Part shown: positions 1-5,494 of the stretch, one piece after another | Position numbering within the stretch: the stretch's first letter is position 1 | Layout: every line of letters starts with the position of its first letter | Assembly: GCA_014379815.1 (NCBI GenBank) | Contig: JACMLA010000662.1 | Coordinates: 1-5,494 of the forward strand | DNA: 5,494 nt | Direction: 5' to 3' | DNA from: Bryobacteraceae bacterium | Lineage (GTDB): Bacteria > Acidobacteriota > Terriglobia > Bryobacterales > Bryobacteraceae | Translations under genes and position numbers: made by a program | The notes under the pieces: model-generated | What the model was told of the DNA's origin: nothing | Seen by the model: the letters and a program-made list of their open reading frames with translations, nothing else | The model's database searches: none

Positions 1-118
1 AAACTCACAGCTAGAGTGTATGCGCAGGCTAACGGGTTCACAGAAAGTTGCACCATGCATGTTACGGAGTCTAACCAGTTTTAGTTTTAGTACTTCAGTT
101 TAAAACACAGAAATGGTC

Positions 119-1552
119 CTATACCTTGGGGCGCTGCTTGTGAAAGTCCGTCGTTTTCTGGAACTGCATACCTACTGAGATGAGCAGGTTCTCTGACCAC
201 GGCCGTCCTACCAGCTGCAATGCGATGGGAAGACCGCTCACGAATCCGCATGGGAGCGACAACGCGGGCAGTCCTGCCAGGTTGCCTGCAGGTATGAGAG
301 CTCGCATACCCGTGGGCGGACGAGGAGCTGCAGGTGCGGAGGCGCCACCCCTGTCCAGAGGCTCGCTCACTTTTGGCGCGATGCCAAAGCGACTCGGAGC
401 TATCAGCAGATCGCAGTCGGTCATCATCCGGCGGAACTCAGCTTGCACAAGCCGACGCATCCGCATTGCGCGGAGGTAGTCCCTTGCAGGTACATCGAGA
501 CCCGCCTTCAGGCCGGCCGCCTGTTTCGCATCAGCCAGATCGTCTACGTTGCCACTCTCGATTAATTCTTCGAACACCGAAGCTGCTTCGGCGGCGATCA
601 CCGTACTCACCGCGGCTCCGTAAGGCATGTCTTCCATCTGGACCTCGACGAGCTTCGCACCCATCCCCGTGACAGTTTCCAGAGCGCTTCGAAAAGCGCC
701 TCTTGTCTCCGGTTCCGCCCAGCTATCGAAGTCGGCGGGGTGATACCCAAAGCGAAGCGTATTCAACGGCCGCTGATATTGGGGCGCGAAGTAAAAACTC
801 TTTCCCGCCGAAGCTGGATCCTTTTCGTCTGCCCCCGCGATTGCTGCCAACACGTGCCCGCAGTCTTCGGCTGAGCGGCACATTGGACCGAGTTTGTCCA
901 GAGTCCACGAGAGCGGCATCGCTCCGTATCTGCTGATCAGACCGTACGTGGGTCGAAGACCTGTTACGCCGCAGAACGCGCTGGGTGTCAGAATCGAGCC
1001 GGAGGTTTCCGATCCCAGAGCGAAGGGGACCAATCCTGCCGCAACTGCGCTTCCCGAGCCGCTGGAACTTCCCCCAGCCCAGCGCGACGTATCCCACGGA
1101 TTCCGTCCGGGACCGAACAGAGAAGCTGCCGGATAGCGATAGCCTCCACCCCCAGCCAGCTGCACCATGGCTAGCTTGGCGCTACAGACTGCGCCTGCTT
1201 TTGTGAGTCGCGTGATTACGGTTGCGTCGAAGTCGAAGATCTGAGCAGCGTATGGTTTCGCGCCCCAGGTCGTAATCTGGCCCTTGATGGCAAGCAGGTC
1301 TTTCGCACCGTATGGAATCCCCTGCAGTACTCCCCGGACGCGCCCACGTTTCAGATCGCCGTCGACTTCTTTCGCCTGCCGGATTCCGGTTTCACGCAGC
1401 GACAGTGCTAGTGCGTTGTACCGCGGTCCCAGACGTTCTACGCGATCGGAGAAAGCGCGGGCGAGTTCTACGGCGGAGAACTCGCGGGCTCGCAGCCGCG
1501 TGCTTAACTCAGTGACAGTGCTGAAAAAAATGTCGTTGCCCGGCTCAGCCAT
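119..1552 (-). CDS. Amidase signature family hydrolase (GatA/peptide-amidase-like), 477 aa
   Basis: This protein belongs to the amidase signature family, which hydrolyses amide bonds with a Lys-cisSer-Ser triad. The triad is visible as Lys84 in GAKD, Ser162 at the start of the SSSGSGS stretch after GG, and nucleophile Ser186 in GSETSGSI. The 24-residue spacing between the two serines equals that of characterised members such as FAAH. The usual GTDTGGSIR motif is altered: the GSI core is preceded by E-T-S and Arg is replaced by Leu, which is closer to the ETDGSI form of peptide amidases than to GatA. The C-terminal N-AGLPALSLP and GLPIALQLVG blocks are intact and the length is normal. No gatB or gatC is adjacent, so a role in tRNA-dependent transamidation is unlikely; the substrate is unknown. 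There is no signal peptide. The ATG lies 6 bases after the stop of the small upstream gene, with no clear Shine-Dalgarno sequence, suggesting translational coupling. Confidence 0.93.
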   Translation of the reverse strand: MAEPGNDIFFSTVTELSTRLRAREFSAVELARAFSDRVERLGPRYNALALSLRETGIRQAKEVDGDLKRGRVRGVLQGIPYGAKDLLAIKGQITTWGAKPYAAQIFDFDATVITRLTKAGAVCSAKLAMVQLAGGGGYRYPAASLFGPGRNPWDTSRWAGGSSSGSGSAVAAGLVPFALGSETSGSILTPSAFCGVTGLRPTYGLISRYGAMPLSWTLDKLGPMCRSAEDCGHVLAAIAGADEKDPASAGKSFYFAPQYQRPLNTLRFGYHPADFDSWAEPETRGAFRSALETVTGMGAKLVEVQMEDMPYGAAVSTVIAAEAASVFEELIESGNVDDLADAKQAAGLKAGLDVPARDYLRAMRMRRLVQAEFRRMMTDCDLLIAPSRFGIAPKVSEPLDRGGASAPAAPRPPTGMRALIPAGNLAGLPALSLPCGFVSGLPIALQLVGRPWSENLLISVGMQFQKTTDFHKQRPKV

Positions 1553-1558
1553 CGTGGT

Positions 1559-1777
1559 CTAGGGACGGAATACAAAACTGGGTTCGAGGAGTTGAGGAAG
1601 GGTTACCTTGCGCAGTTGCGTACTCCATACTTTTACCTGCGACCGGGCCGCTTCCAGTTCCCCTGAAGCAGGGTCCGCCACTTGCGCCGTTGCTTGTGAA
1701 GAGCTGGAAACGGACGTGAGCATCAGCGCGGCACCTGTCAGCTGTCGCCGCGTCAGACCCGCTTTTGTCGAGTGCAT
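1559..1777 (-). CDS. Small Tat-signal protein with AtzG/GatC-like C-terminus, 72 aa
   Basis: This is a small exported protein between aroDE and the amidase. The N-terminus is a classic twin-arginine signal: T-R-R-Q-L at residues 9-13, a hydrophobic stretch at about 14-23, a serine-rich c-region, and a probable cleavage site after ATA (residue 31). That leaves a mature chain of only about 41 residues. This chain has one probable amphipathic helix (about 40-58) and ends in LP-LLEPSFVFRP. From memory, that tail resembles the LP-EPAPVFR ends of the AtzG/DUF4089 small subunits that partner amidases such as AtzE, and more loosely GatC. The link is inference, supported by the amidase starting 6 bases downstream. 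ATG at 1777 is preferred over an in-frame GTG at 1870, because the GTG would overlap aroDE by 73 bases and bury the Tat signal behind 31 extra residues. No strong ribosome binding site is seen. A gene caller could miss it. Confidence 0.78.
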   Translation of the reverse strand: MHSTKAGLTRRQLTGAALMLTSVSSSSQATAQVADPASGELEAARSQVKVWSTQLRKVTLPQLLEPSFVFRP

Positions 1778-1797
1778 GGAAACTATGCTACGACGGA

Positions 1798-3303
1798 TCA
1801 CTGTGCGCCACCCAGCGCCTCGGAGACTGTCTTCTCCATCAGGCTTTTTGGGGCACTTTCCCCGGTCCACAACTCGAACTGGTGAGCGGCCTGTTCCACA
1901 AACATCTCGATGCCAGCTATGGTCTCGAGGCCCTGCTCGCGCGCACGCCGGATGAGTTCTGTCTCCAGAGGGTTGTACACCATGTCAAAGACAAGGTCCG
2001 CCGGAATTTTGTCCGCGAAGAAGCAACCGTCCGCGTAGGGAAACATTCCCAGCGGAGTCGCATGAACAACAGCATCGAAGTGATGTCCATTCAGGGAGTC
2101 CGGTGTATACGGGGTGGCGCCCGTGCATTTCGCGAGGGCACGAACGGCTTTCGCGGTCCGCCCGACGATGGAGACCTGCGCTCCGGCATCCGACAAAGCA
2201 AACGCCGCACCCCGGGCTGCGCCACCATTCCCTGCGATCAGAATAGAAGCCTTCGGGAGCCGGATCCTGCGTCGCAGGGGTTCCAGCACACCGGCCACAT
2301 CTGTATTGGTTCCACGCCACTTCCCTGCCTTACGCCAGACAGTGTTTACCGCACCGATTCGCCGGGCCACTGGATCGATGTGATCGAGGTAGCGAACGAT
2401 CTTCTGCTTGTGCGGAATCGTTACACTGAAACCCGAAAGAGGAAGCTTTGACGCGAGAGTAACGAAATCGCGCAGATAAGCAGGCTGCACGAGGAAGGGC
2501 AAATACACCGCGTCTATCCGCCGCGACTGCAGTGCGCGATTGTGAATGGCAGGGGAAAGTGAGTGCCCAACGGGATCGGCTATGACGCCGTAGACCTTCG
2601 CGGACCGGGTAAGCTTATCGAGTTTGTACAGATTTCTCATCTGTCGTGAGTGAATCTGTCCGGGAGCGGTCCCGGGTGAAGACGCCGGTGCTACATAGGT
2701 CCACAAACTCCCATGAATCGGAGCAAGAATGCGGCCAGGCATTCCAGTTTCCCCCATGGTGAGCAGCACCACTTTCTGCTTCTGAGTCCGGGCGCAATCC
2801 AGAACGCGGAGAATGTCTGAAGGCTTGCGGGCTGTAGTAACGATCTTCCAGACGTCTGAGGGAACCCGGGCCATCCGACGCAAAACCGGAAGCATGGACG
2901 GTGTGGACTCGAAGTTGTGCCAGGAAGTTACGACAAGAGTGCGCGACTTCAGTTCGTCAATCGTGGAAGGCACCAGTTCCGCGGACTCGATTTCGAGGTC
3001 TACTCCGGTAGCACCTGCTTCCACAGCCGCGGCAAGAATCGCAAGTTGCGATTCGACACTGCCTTCAAAGTGTCCGTGATTGGCAGAGCGGCGGCAGGTG
3101 GCCAGGACTACGATGTCGGGCGCCTGTCTTAGAAGCGTCTGAATAGCGGCCACTCCGGACATTGGATCCGCAAGATAGTCGAGTCGAAATTCAAAGAAAG
3201 TTTCGCCTTCAGCAATCTCGTGGCGAGCCGATTCGAGGATCTGGTTTGCATTCGGGAAGCCAAGTGCTACACAGACCCGCGGCAAAGGAGAACGGGGCAA
3301 CAT
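1798..3303 (-). CDS. aroDE: Bifunctional 3-dehydroquinate dehydratase (type I) / shikimate dehydrogenase, about 501 aa
   Basis: This fusion enzyme catalyses two consecutive cytoplasmic steps of the shikimate pathway: 3-dehydroquinate to 3-dehydroshikimate, then NADPH reduction to shikimate. Numbering from ATG 3303, residues about 8-220 are an AroD domain: Glu38 and Arg40 in EFRLDY, His129 in SWHNF, Schiff-base Lys153 in WKIVTTARK, Arg191 in MPGR and Gln216 in APGQ. Residues about 235-490 are AroE: Ser248 and Ser250 in GHSLSP, catalytic Lys299 in IPHK, Asn320 in GAVNT and Asp335 in NTDVAG. The nucleotide loop GNGGAARG is at about 358-365, the NADP-type GRT motif follows at about 381-383, and Gln471 lies in EQAAHQ. 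Every key residue is present, so both halves should be active. The start is uncertain. In-frame ATGs lie at 3303, 3324 and 3357 and a GTG at 3378; 3303 sits just before the conserved RVCVALG and has a distant GGAG upstream. The same AroD-AroE order is known from plants and chlamydiae. Confidence 0.95.
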   Translation of the reverse strand: MLPRSPLPRVCVALGFPNANQILESARHEIAEGETFFEFRLDYLADPMSGVAAIQTLLRQAPDIVVLATCRRSANHGHFEGSVESQLAILAAAVEAGATGVDLEIESAELVPSTIDELKSRTLVVTSWHNFESTPSMLPVLRRMARVPSDVWKIVTTARKPSDILRVLDCARTQKQKVVLLTMGETGMPGRILAPIHGSLWTYVAPASSPGTAPGQIHSRQMRNLYKLDKLTRSAKVYGVIADPVGHSLSPAIHNRALQSRRIDAVYLPFLVQPAYLRDFVTLASKLPLSGFSVTIPHKQKIVRYLDHIDPVARRIGAVNTVWRKAGKWRGTNTDVAGVLEPLRRRIRLPKASILIAGNGGAARGAAFALSDAGAQVSIVGRTAKAVRALAKCTGATPYTPDSLNGHHFDAVVHATPLGMFPYADGCFFADKIPADLVFDMVYNPLETELIRRAREQGLETIAGIEMFVEQAAHQFELWTGESAPKSLMEKTVSEALGGAQ

Positions 3304-3392
3304 CAGCGGAGGGTGCTCCAGCATAACACGTAGAAACACGGCTGAAACCAGACCCATGTCGTTGTTTTCGGTATACACTCAGGACAAAAGCC
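3304..3392. promoter_or_regulatory. Divergent intergenic region, presumed to hold promoters for aroDE and the dienelactone hydrolase gene
   Basis: This gap of about 89 bases (shorter if aroDE starts further upstream) lies between two genes that point away from each other, so by position it should contain both promoters. It holds a GTATAC palindrome at 3371-3376 but no convincing -35/-10 pair on either strand. The regulatory role rests on gene layout alone. Confidence 0.35.
3381..3384 (+). promoter_or_regulatory. Ribosome binding site of the dienelactone hydrolase gene
   Basis: AGGA lies 8 bases upstream of the ATG at 3393. It is the clearest Shine-Dalgarno element in the window. It supports this start, which also places the twin-arginine motif at residues 5-6. 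Confidence 0.6.
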
Positions 3393-4220
3393 ATGAGCGT
3401 CAACCGCAGGGAATTCCTCACGCAGAAGCTGGCCGCAGGCTTCGCACTCGCAGTGCAGCCGATTGCGGCGTACACCATCACTACCGATACCAATGGACTG
3501 GTTGCGGGAGAGGTCCGCATTCCAACATCGGACGGGGACATTCCCGCTTACCGGGCACAACCCGCTAAGGGGAAGAATTTCGCAACGGTGCTTGTGGTGC
3601 AGGAAATCTTTGGTGTCCATGAACATATCCGGGACGTTTGCAGAAGGCTTGCCAAACTCGGGTTCATGGCCGTGGCCCCGGAGTTGTACGCCCGACAGGG
3701 TGACGTTTCTCAGATGGAAGACTTTCAGACAATTATTCGTGAAGTGGTGTCGAAAGTACCAGACGACCAGGTAATGACCGATCTGGACGCCGCGGCGGCC
3801 TGGGCCGAAAAGAACGGAGGCGATCCAAATCGTCTGACGATCACAGGCTTTTGCTGGGGTGGGCGGATTGTGTGGTTATATGCCGCTCACAATCCAAACC
3901 TGAAAGCAGGAGCAGCATGGTACGGAAAGCTGACCGGTGCGGCCAGCGAAACCACCCCTAAGCAACCCGTGGACGTGGCCGGAGACCTCAAGGCTCCCGT
4001 GATTGGCATGTACGCCGGGAAAGACACCGGCATAGGCATGGATCAGGTAGACGCGATGCGGGCTGCCATCAGCAAAGCGAACGGGAAGTCCCGCATCCAG
4101 CTGTACAACGACGCCGGTCATGGATTCCATGCTGACTATCGCTCCAGCTATCGCGAAGGGGATGCGAAGGACGCGTGGCAGCGTATGCTGATCTGGTTTC
4201 GCCAGCACAAAGCCGGTTGA
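3393..4220 (+). CDS. Tat-exported dienelactone hydrolase family protein, 275 aa
   Basis: This is an alpha/beta hydrolase of the dienelactone hydrolase family, which opens lactone or ester bonds with a Cys-Asp-His triad. The triad is visible as Cys154 in GFCWGG, Asp211 in AGKDTGI and His243 in AGHGFH. Glu71 in QEIFGV and Arg101 in LYARQ correspond to the conserved glutamate and substrate arginine of the Pseudomonas enzyme. The second substrate arginine, four residues after the histidine, is not conserved (Ala247), so chlorocatechol dienelactone is probably not the substrate; the true one is unknown. Residues 1-26 form a Tat signal (NRREFL, then a hydrophobic stretch ending PIAA), so a folded periplasmic enzyme is expected. 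The mature domain of about 249 residues is full length. The gene stands alone: it is divergent from aroDE and convergent with the 134-residue protein gene, and no catechol-pathway gene is nearby. Confidence 0.94.
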   Translation: MSVNRREFLTQKLAAGFALAVQPIAAYTITTDTNGLVAGEVRIPTSDGDIPAYRAQPAKGKNFATVLVVQEIFGVHEHIRDVCRRLAKLGFMAVAPELYARQGDVSQMEDFQTIIREVVSKVPDDQVMTDLDAAAAWAEKNGGDPNRLTITGFCWGGRIVWLYAAHNPNLKAGAAWYGKLTGAASETTPKQPVDVAGDLKAPVIGMYAGKDTGIGMDQVDAMRAAISKANGKSRIQLYNDAGHGFHADYRSSYREGDAKDAWQRMLIWFRQHKAG

Positions 4221-4295
4221 AATCGCAGCGTCAGCTAGCTGCCGTCACGACGTACGGTCGAGGAGACTGACCGGAAACACAGTATCCGGCAGGGT

Positions 4296-4700
4296 TTAGG
4301 AGCCTCCGCCCGAAAGCTGGCTCAGCAGACTATCGACACCGGTCCTGGCGGCAGAGGCACCTTCAGGACTTCCTTGCCGAAGACCATCCAGTATCGGGCC
4401 GCTCGCTTTCTCAAAATCCAGAGGACAGCTGATTCCGCTGGAAGCAACCAGGCTGTCATGCCTGACCGACAGTGCCTGCAATCCGGCCAGGTCCTGACGG
4501 ACGGCAGCGGACTGACCAGGCGTTCGATAGTCCGCTTTTGCGTCTTTTAGCCGGGACTCCACCTCAGCGTGAAGTAATCGGTGGTCGTCCGCAGCCTGCT
4601 GCCCACCGCGTAACGTAAGATACGCGATGAGCGACAGGACGGTGAGAATGCCGGCGACAACCGGCTGGTTTACTACAGTCCACAAACGTCGAGGGTTCAT
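4296..4700 (-). CDS. Hypothetical single-span membrane protein, 134 aa
   Basis: I do not recognise a family. The protein has a short positive N-terminus (RR at residues 4-5), one clear membrane segment at about 12-30, and a mostly helical, charged region at about 34-85 rich in Ala, Asp, Arg and Gln that could form a short coiled coil. A less ordered tail holds the only cysteine (Cys92) and ends in GGGS. By the positive-inside rule the bulk should face the periplasm, anchored in the inner membrane, although Arg31 right after the span weakens this. The ATG overlaps the stop codon of the upstream outer-membrane protein gene (TGATG), and no separate Shine-Dalgarno sequence is seen. This indicates translational coupling and argues that the frame is real. 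A role linked to the outer-membrane protein is possible, but the sequence shows nothing specific. Confidence 0.72.
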   Translation of the reverse strand: MNPRRLWTVVNQPVVAGILTVLSLIAYLTLRGGQQAADDHRLLHAEVESRLKDAKADYRTPGQSAAVRQDLAGLQALSVRHDSLVASSGISCPLDFEKASGPILDGLRQGSPEGASAARTGVDSLLSQLSGGGS

Positions 4701-5494
4701 CAGAACGAGAGACGCAGCCCAAGCTGTAGTTGCCTCGGATTTCCAACAATGGACGTTATAGTACCTGCGGCAGGAGAGCCGACGCTGGAGTTCGGCAGAT
4801 CAAACTGCGGAGTGTTCGCCAAGTTGAACGACTCGGCACGAAACTGCAGCTTCCAGTTTTCCCTTGGTGAGAAATCCTTGAAGAGAGAGTAGTCGATGTT
4901 GAAGCGCCCCGGCCCCCTCAGAATGTTTCGGGCAGAATTGCCGTAAGTGAATTGGGCTGGTGTTCCCCAGGCCGCGCCCGAGGCTGCTGTACCTAGCGAT
5001 GTGTCATACCAGCGCTGCGGAGTCGGATTGTCAATCTCGCCGGACTTGTAGCGATCCGGCCGGCTGGCACCAGCGTTCGAGACACCGTTAGCGAGGACAG
5101 GTGTAAAGGCAAGTCCGGTTTGCGCGGTAATGATGGCGTTCATATCCCAACCTCCAAGTACCGTATTTGCCCACACGGACCCGAGGTCAAACTTGCGGCC
5201 CTTGCCAATTGGGAGAGCGTAGTTGGTGGAGTGCACGAAGCGGTGGCGGATGTCGAAGCTGGAGTCTCCACGATCCAGACTTCGAAAGCGCCGATCCTGT
5301 GGGAACGGTCCATTATCGCCGCCACCAAATTGATTAGCCACGTTGTCGATCGAGTGAGCCCATGTATACGCGCTCAGGAAGCCGAGACCACCGGCAAAGC
5401 GTCGTTCGAGGGTGGCCTGAAGCGAGTGATACGAGGACAGACCATCGGACACGTTGTAGTCCACCGTTTGCACGCCCGGGGCAAGAGCAAACAA
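4700..5494 (-). CDS. TonB-dependent receptor / Oar-like outer-membrane protein, C-terminal 264 aa (5' end outside the window)
   Basis: This is the C-terminal part of a large outer-membrane beta-barrel protein; the gene continues past position 5494, and the TTG at the edge is an internal Leu codon rather than a start. The visible part shows alternating aromatic and polar beta strands typical of acidobacterial Oar-like TonB-dependent proteins. Landmarks are SSYHSLQATLERRF and SAYTWAHSIDN near the window edge, DIRHRFVHSTNYALPIGKG, LGGW followed by TGLAFTP, then FNIDYSLFKDF and LQFRAESFNLANTPQF. The chain ends in QLQLGLRLSF; a terminal Phe after alternating hydrophobic residues is the usual signal for BAM-assisted insertion. 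Whole proteins of this class usually run to about 1000 residues or more with an N-terminal carboxypeptidase-regulatory-like domain and a plug, none of which is in view. The transported substrate cannot be told from this part. Its stop overlaps the start of the 134-residue protein gene. Confidence 0.92.
   Translation of the reverse strand: MFALAPGVQTVDYNVSDGLSSYHSLQATLERRFAGGLGFLSAYTWAHSIDNVANQFGGGDNGPFPQDRRFRSLDRGDSSFDIRHRFVHSTNYALPIGKGRKFDLGSVWANTVLGGWDMNAIITAQTGLAFTPVLANGVSNAGASRPDRYKSGEIDNPTPQRWYDTSLGTAASGAAWGTPAQFTYGNSARNILRGPGRFNIDYSLFKDFSPRENWKLQFRAESFNLANTPQFDLPNSSVGSPAAGTITSIVGNPRQLQLGLRLSF

Noticed and set aside
84..106. GTTTTA / TAAAAC inverted repeat after the amidase stop, as a terminator
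   Set aside because: It has only 6 AT-rich pairs around an 11-base loop, with no GC core and no clear T-tract, so it is too weak to call.
723..1097. Minus-strand 124-codon frame inside the amidase
   Set aside because: It is out of frame with the amidase, whose catalytic motifs lie in the overlapping frame, and its low-complexity Arg/Ser-rich translation is typical of a shadow.
1524..1530. Run of seven A (seven T on the coding strand) near the amidase start, as a phase-variation tract
   Set aside because: Seven bases is short, the reading frame is intact through it, and the I-F-F coding there fits the protein.
1765..2451. Plus-strand open frame of 228 codons antisense to aroDE
   Set aside because: It lies opposite strongly conserved AroE coding sequence, has no ribosome binding site, and its translation is Arg/Pro/Cys-rich with no recognisable domain. 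It is a shadow frame.
3370..3377. TATACA/TATACC as a -10 promoter element
   Set aside because: On the plus strand it would start transcription within the ribosome binding site of the hydrolase gene. On the minus strand no -35 lies at a proper distance.
4271..4289. CCGGA / TCCGG inverted repeat in the convergent gap, as a terminator
   Set aside because: It has a 5-pair stem, a 9-base loop and no T-run on either side. The nearby CAGCTAGCTG palindrome (4232-4241) also has no T-tract.
4700..5494. A complete 264-residue outer-membrane protein starting with TTG at the window edge
   Set aside because: The frame is open to the edge, there is no signal peptide, and the sequence matches only the C-terminal strands of a much larger barrel protein.

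Overview
The window looks like a piece of chromosome from an acidobacterium, most likely of the Solibacter/Bryobacter type. This is an inference from protein style, not a database result. Three things point that way: the C-terminal part of an Oar-like TonB-dependent outer-membrane protein of the kind these genomes carry in many copies, a fused AroD-AroE shikimate enzyme, and two small-to-medium proteins with twin-arginine (Tat) signal peptides. Coding density is high, and no RNA gene, CRISPR array, insertion sequence or phage gene is visible.

Layout from left to right. Positions 1-118 are a short AT-rich, non-coding 3' flank with no convincing terminator. A minus-strand, operon-like trio occupies 119 to about 3303. 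Read in transcription order it is a bifunctional 3-dehydroquinate dehydratase/shikimate dehydrogenase (aroDE), a 72-residue Tat-signal protein, and an amidase-signature hydrolase, with gaps of only 20 and 6 bases. About 90 bases separate aroDE from a divergent plus-strand gene (3393-4220) for a Tat-exported dienelactone-hydrolase-family enzyme. A 75-base convergent gap (4221-4295) follows. Then comes a second minus-strand pair: the C-terminal end of the outer-membrane beta-barrel protein (enters from beyond 5494, stops at 4700) and a 134-residue single-membrane-span protein whose start codon overlaps the barrel gene's stop codon (TGATG).

The most interesting part is the amidase and its small upstream neighbour. 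The small protein has a Tat signal at its N-terminus. Its C-terminus resembles the end of the GatC-like partners of amidases (AtzG/DUF4089 type). The amidase has an intact Lys-Ser-Ser triad but no signal peptide of its own. A reasonable hypothesis is a two-subunit amidase in which the small subunit carries the large one through the Tat pathway. The aroDE gene is a housekeeping aromatic-amino-acid gene and has no obvious biochemical link to the amidase pair, so the trio may be linked only by transcription.
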